A stretch of DNA of 64,000 nt from Symbiodinium natans (taxonomy: Eukaryota > Sar > Dinophyceae > Suessiales > Symbiodiniaceae): NCBI GenBank assembly GCA_905221605.1, contig CAJNDS010002179.1:536001-600000 (forward strand). Direction: 5' to 3'. Below the pieces are notes generated by a model, which did no database searches, was not told the origin of the DNA, and worked only from the letters and a program-made list of their open reading frames with translations. The position numbers and the translations under genes are program-made. This document shows positions 1 through 11,028 of the stretch, piece by piece. Position 1 is the stretch's first letter, and every line of letters starts with the position of its first letter.

Positions 1-33
1 ATATCCTCATATCAGGGGTATTTGGGTAATTAC

Positions 34-2696
34 TCTCCAGCTTCTCAGGTCTCAGGCTCGTCTGCGCGGACGACGCGATCAGCATGCGATAGGTTCCAAC
101 ATCTGGCGCAGACCTTCAGGGAAGGAGGGTTTAGGGTTTAGGGTTTAGGGTTTAGGGGGTTGGCTGAACTGGGCTTTGTTTGGGCTTCAGGACCTTAGCA
201 GTCTTACGGTGCGTACCATGAACCACCCCTAAATTCTCAACCTGAAACAATGGGTAGTTATAGGGGTTAGGAGCACCTTAGGTGGGGTTTTAAGTACAAC
301 TGCCATACTTATAGTTTCAACTACCCACGAATCTCCAAGTAGGACGAAACCCTAAACCCTAAACCCTAAACCCTAAACCCTAAACCCTAAACCCTAAACC
401 CTAAACCCCTAAGTACTCTAAGCACGCCTGAAAGCCCCAAAACGATGCGCCAACCTGAACTCTGCCATCCTTCTCACCCAGTCTGCCGCCGTGCTGGCTC
501 GGCGCTGATCTACCTTTGGGTTGCAGAGACCCTGCTAGGGTTTAGGGTTTAGGGTTTAGGGTTTAGGGTTTAGGGTTTAGGGTTTAGGGTTTAGGGTTTA
601 GGGTTTAGGGTTTAGGGTTTAGGGTTTAGGGTTTAGGGTTTAGGGTTTAGGGAATACTTGGGTTGCAGACCCAAAGAGCCCAATACCCCTTAATTAAAGA
701 ATGGACCTTACATTGTATTAAGGATCCCTACAGGACTTAAGGTCCGTACCTTGTTTAAGGGGTATTGGGCTCTTTGGGGAAACCCCGCGTTCGTCCGGCG
801 AGAATATTTCCTAACCCTTTTTTGGCAGTAGGTCTCCTTACCACTGCCTGCCTCGCCCTGTATGCCCCCCAGCAGCCCAGGACAACCTATGAACCCTAAC
901 CCTAAACCCTAACCCCAAACCCTACACTCTAGACCCTAAATGCTGAACCTAAACCCTGAACCTTGAACCCTAAAAACCCGAAACCCACCATGACATGAAC
1001 TGAGGGCCTAACCCTAAACCCAGCATGAACCAAAGACCATGAACCACAAGGGGCGGAAGGGAGGGAACCAAAAACCCAAAACCCAACGCCCACCATGAGC
1101 CAGGAAGGTGGGGGGTACAATGAAATTGTTCCCTCCAGCTGCTGGCCAAAGCAGCTTGAGTCTTGATCATGTAATTGAAGGCTTCGGTTTCAGGCCTGCC
1201 CCGTGGCCCATGGGCGAGGGGCGTTTCCGAAATATGAGGGTACTGTTTGGGGGCTCCTGGAATAAGGACTACCGATATTACAGCTTATTTGCGCAGGGCA
1301 TCCCGGATTCAGCACGTACCCACAATCGCCAAACAGAATGGCTGAAGTCGGCCACAAAACAAGCAAACACAGAGCGCTAACAGTCTGCCAACCAGCCAAG
1401 CCAACACGACACATAACACACGACACACGACACACGGACACAAAGCACACAACATACAACACACCACACCACACCCCACACAAAACACAATGCGCAACAA
1501 TACATCACTAGTACTTCACATGCAAAAGAGCAAGCAAACACGCAAACAACCAACCAACCAACCAAACACAAATACAACACACAGCACACGCACACAAGCA
1601 AACAAGCAAGCAAGCAAGCAAACGAACAAACAAAAGGCAAGCAAGCAAACACACAAACATCAGTTCTCGGCCTAACCCGGGCTGATCGCATCTCGTAGAG
1701 AAGCTTCTCAAACTCAGCGGTTTTGTCGGCCTCCGCATGGACTGTGTCTCTTCTCGTGCTCTGTTGCTTGCGGTCCTTGTTGAGAAGCCTTGCGTTACTG
1801 AGACGTGTTGAGACCATGGGTTTTGCGACGTCGTCCTTGAACTCGAGGGTTCGGTAGCCGACAGTTGGGCAGGCAACAGCAAGCTACAAGTACTTCTCAG
1901 AACTTCGGCCCACCATGGTTCAGGAAAGCAATGTTCTGCCAGCAAGGTGTCCTCTGACGGTTAAAACCCTAAATCCCTAAACCCCAAACCTGAAACCTTA
2001 AACTGTGCACTCGTCTGTATCTCAGCGATGCTTCCGAGGACTCGCGCCTCCGCGTAACGCTGGAGCAGACGGCCGTAAACCGGCCGGCTCGGCTGGATGC
2101 TTGCCTGGATATATGCAAAGGGTTTAGGGTTTAGGGTGACATGGTCCCTGAATCTGCGTCCCCCCCCACCCCCACTTATATACCCCCCTTATATACCCTT
2201 GAAAACCCACGGGCCCATACTTCAGAAGCCGTTGAAGATGGTAAGGGACCATGCTCGAAGGGACCGTAACTACCCTTAGATGCAAGGGAACGGCCCGCTG
2301 CATAAGCCCTGAACCCCAAACCCTAAACCCTAAATTAGGACGTGGGCTTGGGGCTTCGTTTTTTCTAGCTGCACCGTAGGAAAGGAAGCTACAGCGGAAA
2401 CATATCTCACCTTCCAAGTTCTTGCTAACTGCCTTGGGGACCCAACGAACCCTAAAACTGGGGTCATCTACCCTATACAGACATAATCCCTCTTGGGGTA
2501 TATGTGAACCATAAGCCCCTTTACGGTTCCTGTGGTCCGTTAAGGTGGGATTTCGGGTCTAGGGTTAGGGTGCAGGGTTTAGGGTTTAGGGTTTAGGGCG
2601 CAAAGCAAGACTCGAGCGCGCTGGGTGCTGTCGGGGTCACTCCCCGCAATCGCTGGAGCCATTCGCGGGCTCCTCGGGCTGCGCGGGGGTCACTAC
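34..2696 (-). CDS. candidate pentatricopeptide (PPR)-like gene, many tiny exons, 3' end off the window
   Basis: Inferred from short minus-strand open islands with usable splice sites. In transcript order: 2696-2593 (REWLQRLRGVTPTAPSALES), 2104-1997 (VYGRLLQRYAEARVLGSIAE), 1883-1659 (AEFEKLLYEMRSARVRPRTD), 1195-1119 (ETEAFNYMIKTQAALASSW), 886-842, 513-428 (AADWVRRMAEFRLAHR) and 113-34 (APDVGTYRMLIASS). Paired helices with A..LL.EM....V.P.. and PDV.TY..LI are typical of PPR proteins, which bind organellar RNA. Introns hold telomeric blocks (349-411, 534-652), elements B1 and D1, and a (CAAA)-rich stretch. Some islands (513-428, 886-842) are open in two frames, and joins between exons were not all phase-checked. 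The family call is moderate; exon limits are tentative. Confidence 0.45.
534..652. repeat. interstitial telomeric array inside a putative intron
   Basis: About 16 TTTAGGG units. Flanking sequence TTTGGGTTGCAGAGACCC (left) and CTTGGGTTGCAGACCC (right) is near-duplicated across the array. Confidence 0.9.
670..779. mobile_element. family B element B1
   Basis: Inverted ends CCCAAAGAGCCCAATACCCC / GGGGTATTGGGCTCTTTGGG with TTAAGGTCC and GGACCTTA inside. Lies in a putative intron of the PPR-like gene. Confidence 0.7.
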
Positions 2697-4537
2697 CTCT
2701 AAGTTTGTAGGGTTTAGGGTTTAGGGTCGTTCCAAAGGAGGGGGGTGTGTAACCCAAGGTTCCCGAATACTCTTTAAGGTACTTACCCCCCATGAACCCC
2801 CTAAGGACCCTTTAGCTAAGTTTTGAAGACGGGAAAAACCCCGAAAATGTACCCACAGCTGGAATGCTATTCGAGAATTTTGAGCCAACATCTGATCGCC
2901 ATTGCAGCAAAGGCTGTGCTAGGCTTGGGTCGAAAAAAAAACAAGTAACACTGACGGGAGGGTTCGCAGCGAGGGCGCGTGAGAACGAGATCCCGTTCGC
3001 GAGTGGGGAGCGGTACGCTATAGACACGGGCTTCAGAGCGTGCTATCTGGTTGACGGTGGACTCATATAAGGGATGAGAAGCATGATAGCCGGTCGATGG
3101 GGGGAGGCGCGGAGACTCTGCGCCCTCCGCATTTCCTCGCCCTTTTCGTATACGCACGCCCTCCCTCCCCATGCTCTGCACACCCTCCGCACGCCTTCCG
3201 CCCTCCGCGCGCTCTGCGCCCATGCTCGTGCTCCATCTTTCTGTGGGCGCGCTGCGTCTATTCTTCGGGCGTTTTCTTTGAAAACCAATCTGCTTAGAAG
3301 GCACGCACGAGCAGCACAGCCTCTAAGTGTCCATCTCCCCCCCCCCCCCCCCAAGAAGAAAAACCTAAAGGTCTTAGGGCCCTAGATGCCATAATAGCAG
3401 CCCTAATACCCCAACCGCCTTTTGACTGCCAGACACCTACCTACCTTATTCACCCCAACAGCTTATAAACCCTAACACCCCACCCTATACACCTAAACCC
3501 TAAACCCCGAACCTTAAACCCTAAACCTGCGTCCTCCCAGCTCTGCTGCGGGGCTCCAGGCTACACGCGCGACGACCAACGCCATGAGCCGATCCTGCCA
3601 TCCGCCCCCAAGAAGATTTCTTGGCCAAAAATGGTACACTTCGTGACTTGTGTCGGGGGGAAAGGGGTTAGGGCTTATGGGGTTTGGGGTCTAGGGTTTG
3701 GGTTCTAGTGGATTTGGGGTTCGGGTTGTGGGTTTTTCCTGCTTTGTGGTGGGAACTAGCCGTTCAAGCCCCATCTGAGGAAAAGCAAGGTGCAGCTTGC
3801 CTTCGTACCACCAAGTACAGACCCCCTAACAACCCGAAATGCAAATCCCGTGAGCAAAAGGAATTAGCTGGCTCATGTCCCTTTGTTTTCTTCCTTGCGC
3901 TTCTCTCACTGAGGAACGACGAAATTCTATTGTAAATACTTCTTGTGGGGTTCAGCTAGAAAAAACACAGGGAAAGGGAGCTCACGGCATCCTAAAATCC
4001 ACTACATCTTACTAACTAGCTTCAAGAGCGGAACGACAACACCAAACTGTTGTTCGCAACTGTTCTCTTTCGATGTAGTTCTCTCTGTTTCCTTCTCACT
4101 ACTTTCCAACAATGTACTAATTCACGAGACCTTGGCTCTCATAGCCTATAAACTATAGTGAGCGTGCACATGCTCAATACATCTCAATACGTCTCCCTGG
4201 CACGGGGGACCTCACCGACCGAAGCTGAAACTAAGCTAACTTGAAACAAACTTAAACAAATTATCCGAAAGTCGAACACGTACCCAAAAAGCCTTCTGTA
4301 TCACCTCAAGGCGTCCGACGGTCAAATGGAGGAAACAACTGAAAGCCTTTTTTCCAACATCCGTCTATGCCCCTAAACTTGCTAAAATCACTAAACTCCC
4401 AGAGCCACACCGATGAAACTAACCCTAAACCCTAAACCCTAAACCCTAAACCCCTCCTTGCCTCTGCCTCTTTCCACTTCGATGGGCTGGTCTCCCTCAG
4501 AGCGGGGAAGCGTCGCAGCAAACCCTAAACCCTAAAC

Positions 4538-5019
4538 CGTTCGAACGCCTGGGGCTTGGTCCCCTGTATGGCAGGTCGTCAAAAGAGCAGTCCCCACGAT
4601 ACTCGGCGTGACAGACCATGTGGAGGCCACTCGATGGTCTCTCTTGGTAGCCCAGAAACCCTGTCACAAAAAAAGGCACCCTTTTTTTGGATTTTTATAA
4701 GGGAACTCACGAGCACAAAAGGGTAAAGGGTACCGCTGCGCTACCCAGCTCTCAAGTCTCTCAAGACATCCGAGCAAAAACAGATTGTCAACCACATCAA
4801 AAAACGGAAGAACTGCATCATCTTCGACCCTGTCGAACCGGGAGCCACTCCATAAAGCCATACAGTTAAGTCAGTTAAGGCATGTCCCTGTACTGTAGGG
4901 CGTGGTGATCGTGATGGAACAGCATGGGGGGGAAGGCAGTCGGTACCACCTTTGACTCCTGCAAGCTGCTGTGTGCTGTTCTGGGCAATCTTCAGAAGCT
5001 TCATAGTCCAGTCGTCTGC
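4538..5019 (-). CDS. hypothetical protein, three exons, one family G intron
   Basis: Exons 5019-4950, 4892-4750 and 4642-4538 join in frame through a 57-base GT-AG intron and a 107-base GC-AG intron made of element G1. The peptide includes DDWTMKLLKIAQNSTQQL, GHALTDLTVWLYGVAP, then a hydrophobic MMQFFRFLMWLTICFCS and STWSVTPSIVGTALL, suggesting a membrane protein. I do not recognise the family. An alternative frame in exons 2 and 3 is also open (FFDVVDNLFLLGCLERLE to GLHMVCHAEYRGDCSFDD) and would start at ATG 4861. The third exon ends against telomeric units (AACG|GTTTAGG). Confidence 0.45.
4643..4749 (-). mobile_element. family G element G1, intron-forming
   Basis: Inverted ends CTGGGTAGCGCAGCGGTACC and CAGGGTTTCTGGGCTACCAAG (minus strand), the same family as farnesyltransferase intron 3. 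Flanked by GAGA/AGAG. Splicing at GAGA|GCTGGG and CTACCAAG|AGAGACC keeps the flanking frame. Confidence 0.6.
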
Positions 5020-5143
5020 CTTGGTGGCTCAAGGGCAGGGCAGGTGCAGACCAAATCCAGCCACCCCTGCGCCGGGCCCAAGCCCAAACGCGTGCCAATA
5101 AGGGGGCCCCTGACGCATCACACCAGTAGAGAGAACTCAGGCC

Positions 5144-5262
5144 TGGTAGAACAGTAACCATGTTACAATAAAGGATCAATAAAGGCACCTACTTTGGGTT
5201 GGTTACTTGATAAGGGAACCCTGAACCAAACAACAAAAAGGGCACCACTGGGCTACCAAGCA
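5144..5262. mobile_element. family G element copy
   Basis: Contains GGGAACCCTGAACCAAAC and AAAAGGGCACCACTGGGCTACC, matching the right half of G1 and of the farnesyltransferase intron; the left part is diverged. The site duplication was not resolved. Confidence 0.45.
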
Positions 5263-5351
5263 GGTCACGTCGGGAGCGCAAGGTATCCTAGGGTTCAGGG
5301 TTTAGTGTCTTTCGCCTAAACCCCTAAATCCTCTGTCCACCACCATGGGAC

Positions 5352-5439
5352 AGCATTCCGATGCTTAGCGGCACGTTGGAGCTCGCCGCTCTGTGCGCAG
5401 GCACGGACGAAGGCCACGAAGGCAAAGCGATCCACTTTC
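5352..5439 (-). CDS. PPR-type exon
   Basis: Open island after TAAG|G encoding KVDRFAFVAFVRACAQSGE and LQRAAKHRN, which fits one PPR helix pair (F.ALI.ACA..G....A). Donor either GT at 5351 or GC just before it. It is bounded by telomeric repeats on the 5' side (about 5480-5510) and a degenerate telomeric stretch on the 3' side. Probably an upstream exon of the same gene as 34-2696, but the gene at 4538-5019 lies between, so the linkage is uncertain. Confidence 0.4.
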
Positions 5440-6118
5440 CTTACCAGAACTCTGTTTTTTTGCGGGTTTTTGACATGCAACCCTAAACCCTAAACCCTGA
5501 GCCTTAGGCCCTGGGCCGCTGCATCGTCGTGACTGTCTTCTGGCTGTTGGGTGCTTCTGTGCGGCATGCGCATGTCGTTTTGGAACTTTGGGCGGCGACA
5601 GGAAGGTGTACATGGAACCAGCTAAGGGGTAATCTTAAAAACGCATGCAGTTACAAACTATAGGAATGTTAACCCCGACATACAAGGCATTAGCGTAACG
5701 CTAACGACAGGCTCGTGACCATTCGCCACTGAGACAGCTTCTGCCTAGGACCTCGGAAGTTGCTGTTTTCATGCAGAAAAACAAGCTAGCTGTCGGGGGG
5801 CGAAACAGCCTCACAAGCCAATACCATCAATCGGGCCACCGACTAAAAAGCCCGAAGCCTGTTGCCGGCATGATGCTCGATCTGCGTGCCAGACAGCCAC
5901 AGCTCTGCCTGACATGGACAGACTTTGTACTTGCAATGGCACCTAGCTGAAGAAACCTTGCTGCAAGAATCAGGGCAATCCTAACACCCTATAAAACCCA
6001 AATAGAACCTCAACCCGAGACCCGAAACCCTAAGCCCTAAACCCCAAAATCTCTAAACCTAAACCCCAAGCCCTAAACCCTAAACCCTAAACCCCAAACC
6101 CTAAACCCTTCTACTTTC

Positions 6119-6232
6119 CTGTAAGAGGGCCTGCCGAAGTCGCCCGGCTCGCGCCCAAGCACACACCAGCTGGCCACAGAGTCTGGGATCCCTGGCAGGA
6201 ACCGGGCAAAGCTCGCACTGCCGTGATCCAGA
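6119..6232 (-). CDS. candidate exon, helical-repeat type
   Basis: After CTACAG the island encodes QLVCAWARAGRLRQALLQ, which resembles a PPR or TPR helix, and ends at CAG|GAAAGTAG (a possible GA donor). The plus strand is also open here, so strand is not certain. Degenerate telomeric repeats lie on both sides. Confidence 0.3.
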
Positions 6233-6998
6233 CTGTAGGGTTTAGGGTTTAGGGTTTGGGGCTCGGGGTGAGGGTTTGGGGTTTCGAGTTTAGGCTTTGG
6301 GGTTTGGGGTTTAGGCTTTAGGGTTTGGGGTTTAGGGTTTAGGGTTTGGGGTTTGGGGTTTAGGGTTGAGGGGTTTAGGGCTTAGGGTTTAGGGTTGAGG
6401 GGTTTAGGGCTTAGGTTTCTTTTCTCACTCCCGCAGAGCTGGCCGAACCGCAAAGCAGGTCTTTGGATTTCGAGGCGACTTTTTGAGCTACTTTACTCTC
6501 ACACCCAGGCTGCGAAGGCGAGGCTTCGACCCTAAACCCTAAACCCTAAACCCTAAACCCTAAACCCTAAACCCTAAACCCTAAACCCTAAACCCTAAAC
6601 CCTAAACCCTAAACCCTAAACCCTGAACCCTAACCCCAAAACTCAAGCTCCGAGGCTTGCCCCGTCCTTTGGCTGGCCTTCTAAAGGCAAAAAAAATGCC
6701 GCGGGGGCGTGAGGTCATTGTGAACCCATCAGCCAGGCACTGACAAGAATGCAAGATATCCCTCCTGTTTGCTTAAGAACCCCAAAAGAATGAAACATTG
6801 AAATCCCTATATATTATGAACCTTAATAAGGAAGAGTTTTTTCTGGGTTCTTAAGCAACTAGTAGACAAGACCGCAAGGTATCCATTCCGGATACTGGAC
6901 CGTGTAGATGTTGCAGCCTACGCCTAAAGCCCTAAACTCTAAAGACTAAACCCTCAACCCCAAAACCCTACATTCCCAACCTTAAAACCTCACAGCAC

Positions 6999-7084
6999 CT
7001 CGTGGCGTCGGCGTGGCTTGGCCGCGACCGGAGGCTTTTTTCCAGCGCCGAGGCCCAATCGAAATCCCCCGCGCGGATGTAGTC
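6999..7084 (-). CDS. candidate exon
   Basis: Clear splice context: CCGCAG|GACTAC at the start and ACGAG|GTGCTGTG at the end. Encodes DYIRAGDFDWASALEKSLR then SRPSHADATR. Codon pattern and borders look genuine. The family is not recognised, though a helical repeat is possible. A (TTTG)n microsatellite lies directly upstream in the putative intron. Confidence 0.45.
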
Positions 7085-7860
7085 CTGCGGATTGGGGGCT
7101 TGGTTGTTTGTTTGTTTATTTTGTTTGTTTGTTTGTTTGTTTGTTTGTTTGTTTGTTTGTTTGTAGTTCAGCTCTGTTGTGACATGGTCACGCGATTGCT
7201 GGGCTATTCTTATTGTAGCACAGACTACGCAGGGCGTCAAAGTCAAAATATATGTTCGTTTTTGTATTTGTTTTTGTTTGTTTGTTTGTTTGTATGTGTT
7301 TTTTTGTGTTTGTTTGTTTGCTTGCTTTTGTTTGTGTGTGTGTGTGTCTTTGCTTACTTGCTTGCTTGCTTGTGTGCGTGTGTGTGTGTGCGTTTGTTTG
7401 TCTGTGACTATTTGTATGTTTTTGTTTGTGCCTGTTTGTGTGTGTGTTCAAACTTGAAACAATGATCATGCTTAGGTTTTCAGCAGCATAAGGCGCTTGT
7501 TTTGTCGAAGGCTATGACGGAGGTCCGGCAGGATTTAAAGCTATCAACCCTAAACCCTAAACAACCAGAAAAAACCCAAAAGCTTTGGTTGGGTAGCCGC
7601 AAAGGGTTGCGGGTCACTTTTTCTGGGTCCTGAGCGAAAGAAACGGTTAGGGTTTCGGGCTTCTTTTTATGACGCCCGCCCAGCGTAATGTTTCTTTAGG
7701 TTTTCGTTTGCCACCTCTACGAGGCATGCATTGCAGAACATATGTGTAGTGTCCTAATTAGGTCCGTTTTTGGGTACCCATGATAAGGCGTCACCAAAAA
7801 AGGGATCCAAAAAACGCACCCTAGTTGGGAAGAACTACCCATGTATACCCAAACCCACAC

Positions 7861-8524
7861 AAGGCTGATGCAGTCCCGGATGATGTCGACCATCAGCCGC
7901 GCATCTTCGGGAGCAAACTGACAGACCTCCCAATCTTGTTGCCGCATCCGGGGGGCTTCGGGGCCCGTAGGGTTCGTAGAGGGAACCCAAACCCCATGCA
8001 TGAATTCTTAGGGTTCCTGATTGAGATCTCTGTGCAGCAAGTAGGGAATCAAAGGGAATGATAAGAATTCGTAAACTTTGGGGAACCCCGGGCAGGTTTG
8101 CCAGATTCCAGTAGAGCCGAGCATTTTGAACCCTACCTGCGCAGCTTGCTTCTTGACCGACTCTTCACCCCCTCTGACCGTAACCGACCTGAAACTTTCC
8201 GAACATAGGGGACCCAAATATAGACCCCCCAAATAGTTGGATTCCTTTATAACAAGGACCTCAATAGGGTACCCCTAAAACCTAAACCCTAAACCCCCGA
8301 AGTTCGGAAAACCCCAGGTGTCGTTTGCGCGCACCACAAGGTACCCCCTAGTTTCGGAAACCCCCACCGAAAACCCCAAACCCCAAACCGCAAACCCCAA
8401 ACCCTAAACCCTAAACCCACCTGGCGAACTGATTTAATTCAGCTTCTCGCGGGGCCTCCTCCATGGCCTCCTCGGCGGCGACCTCCATCTGCTCAGACCC
8501 CTCCGTTTTGGCAGCCTGGCCGAG
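7861..8524 (-). CDS. candidate multi-exon gene segment
   Basis: Three minus-strand islands: 8524-8421 (EGSEQMEVAAEEAMEEAPRE, acidic, donor CCAG|GTGGGT against a telomeric repeat), about 8182-8137 (GEESVKKQAAQ, donor CAG|GTAGGG) and about 7969-7861 (RQQDWEVCQFAPEDARLMVD then IIRDCISL, donor CTT|GTGTGG). Between them are degenerate telomeric repeats, and a family F element lies after the last. No family recognised. Joins between exons were not phase-proven. Confidence 0.4.
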
Positions 8525-9511
8525 CTGTGGTAGGGTTTAGGGTTTAGGGTTTCGGGTTTAGGGTTTAGGGTCCCAAAGAGCCCTCTATACCCCCGTCAAT
8601 GAGGAATTATACCTTAAACTATATGGGATCCTTAAAAAGATTTAAGGAGCCCAATACCCGTTCAATGAGGAATATACCTTAAACTCTGTGTGGCTGTTGC
8701 ACCCTCTAGGTGGCTTCTTGTCAAGGCTTGCGTCAGGCTTCGCCTGCAAGGGGTTTAGGGTTTAGGGTTTAGGGTTTAGGGTTTAGGGTTTAGGGATCCA
8801 AGCACTCTTTAGGCCATGCCAGGGTGCAAGCAACAGCCTCCTTAAACCCTACAGAAAAACCCCCAAGGTTGGCACCTCCTTATCCCCCCATTACCCCGAA
8901 AGCTAAAGGGAATCCATCATCCTAAAACCATGTTCCAACTTTCTGGAGCTTACTGCAAGCTCCAAACCTAAACCCTAAACCCTAATCCCCTCCAAGCATC
9001 CGCAGTTCGGCCTGGGCCCCGACAGTAGTGTACAAAGGCTGCCGCCGCCCTCGGTCACATCTCCGACGCGGCCACGCGTGCGAGAGAAACCTGCAACACG
9101 TTTAGGGTTTAGGGTTTAGGGTTTAGGGTTTAGGTGTGCCAGGGGGTAGGAGCCGGGCGCTGTGGAAGCCCCAGGGGCGGGACTCGACCACACAGGTCCA
9201 AACCGTTCCCTTTGTTTTAGGTTTAGGGTTTAGGGTTTAGGGTTTAGGGTTTAGGGTTTAGGGTTTAGGGTTTAGGGTTTAGGGTTTAGGGTTTAGGGTT
9301 TAGGGTTTAGGGCTTCAACTCCTCCTCTTTTCGTTTTTTGAACCCACGCTCGGACAGGCTTGCTGGGACTCCGGGGCTTGCTGCTTCAACTCCTCCTAAA
9401 CCCTAAACCCTAAACCCTAAGCCCTAAACCCTGAACCCTAAACCCTACACCCTAACCTACACCCTGAACCCCAAACTCCCTAACCCCCTCCCGGAAACCC
9501 ACGGTACCTAC

Positions 9512-9644
9512 CTTTTAGGACGAAGGCAGGTTCTACGGGGGGCCCAGGTAAACCCAAAGCCCCATGACATCCCCAAGAGAGAGACGGCGTTGGGTCGAGG
9601 GGCCACGCCGCCGCGCCAACTTTGGACGCCGGCTCTCGCCGAAC
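9512..9644 (-). CDS. candidate exon
   Basis: Acceptor CGAACAG|GTTCGG and donor AAAAG|GTAGGTACC. One frame encodes VRREPASKVGAAAWPLDPTP and ends PPVEPAFVLK; a second frame is open as well. Bordered by telomeric repeats at about 9396-9475 and 9680-9706. Coding potential rests on splice sites and openness only. Confidence 0.3.
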
Positions 9645-10186
9645 CTGTTCGGGGCTTGGAGCAAGAGGTTCTTTTTTTTGGGTTTAGGGTTTAGGGTTCA
9701 GGGTTTAAGGGGCGGTTGAGGCTGCTCAGGGCTTAGGTGGTTTATAGGGCTTTGGTGAAGGTGTTGCGAGCGGTCGACTTGGGCTCTTGTCCGGCGGCAA
9801 ATCGGTGCTTTAGCTGTAGGGTGTTGGGACGATCGAGGCAAATGATACGAATAATTCATGGTCATGATGGTGATGATGAGTAAAGTGCTATCGGTATGAA
9901 GAAACAATCTTGTGTATTACAGTGGCAAGTTACATTAAATTAACACATACTATGCTACTCAATCCACATACAGGTGCAACACAGCTCAGCTGGACCCATT
10001 GATAGACAGCGACGGCAATGCAGCAGCCCCAAGCGCACCACAAAAACAGTTACCCTAAACCCTAAACCCGAAACCCTAAACCCTAAACCTCAAGTCTTGT
10101 TTCAATTCTTGGCCTTCGCAACCGGCCGCCGAGCAACAAACGGCCTGGGATGGGAGATCGACCGAGTCGGACCCAAGCCCTTAAGC

Positions 10187-10301
10187 TTAGGGTTTAGGGT
10201 TTAGGGTTTAGGGCTTAGGGTTTAGGGTTTAGGGTTTAGGGTTTAGGGTTTAGGGTTTAGGGTTTAGGGTTTAGGGTTTAGGGTTTAGGGTTTAGGGTTT
10301 A
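10187..10301. repeat. interstitial telomeric array, TTTAGGG orientation
   Basis: About 16 units with one GGGCTTA variant near the left edge. Confidence 0.95.
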
Positions 10302-10768
10302 CACCAGCATCGGCACAAAAAAGTGCAGAACTAAGGGTTTCCTCTGCAAAAAAAAACCTGCTCTTTTCTGGTAAGTTGCCTACGAACAAGGGGCTTTAGA
10401 CCCTAAACCCTAAACCCTAAACACCCCAAAACCCTAAACCCTACCAAACGGTTTCGGGCTCTTCGGGTGGAGAATTGGCGCGCTCGCTCCGCTCCGACTA
10501 TGACCCGTATTATATTATATTGTATGAGGGTTTAGGCTTTAGGGTTTCATATTATATGGAGTTTAGGGTTATATACATATACTGCTATACTACTGCACTA
10601 GTGCGTTTGTTGTTCTGAAAGGGCTCAACCTGACGAAGCAAACTGGTTCCCTCCACGGCAAAAACTACACTACACACTACACACCCCAAAACCCTAAACC
10701 CTTTTTCACAAGGAACTCGACTGCTGCCCTTTCTGCCCAGCCCGCCCCCACACCACAGTGCCTATGAC

Positions 10769-11028
10769 TGCAGGGCGAGAGTCGCCACTTCGCGGCACCA
10801 AGCTTCAGGCACAACTTGATAGGACACTACTCTCTGGAATGCTTTGTATAGCTTGACAGTGACATCATAGAGGGTATGCTCAAAGATCTCAAAAGCAGTA
10901 TGCGCGAAGAGAACTTGGAAAGACAGCCAGGTGTCCACATATCTGAGATGACAAATGACGAAGTGCAAAACGGAGTAAAGGTCCTCATGCCGTGCAAATG
11001 TCAGACTTTGCCAGCCGTCCGTGACATC
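10769..11028 (-). CDS. candidate exon using a telomeric repeat as acceptor
   Basis: A 260-base open island beginning right after GGGTTTAG in a telomeric repeat and ending CTGCA|GTCATAG. It encodes LTFARHEDLYSVLHFVICHL, RYVDTWLSFQVLFAHTAFEI, FEHTLYDVTVKLYKAFQRVV and SYQVVPEAWCREVATLAL. It is rich in aromatic and aliphatic residues, so it may belong to a helical or membrane protein. No family recognised. Confidence 0.5.

Noticed and set aside
1377-1817. 146-codon minus frame treated as one protein
   Set aside because: Only its first part (1817-1659) looks coding; the rest translates GTTTGTTTG/CTTGCTTG repeats into Cys/Val/Leu runs. A donor at 1658 fits better.
7013-7465. 150-codon plus frame rich in Phe, Val, Cys and Leu
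   Set aside because: It is translation of the (TTTG)n microsatellite; membrane-protein appearance is artefactual.
8010-8045. Minus-strand LHRDLNQEP resembling a protein kinase catalytic loop
   Set aside because: Only HRDL matches; no other kinase motif nearby, so treated as chance.
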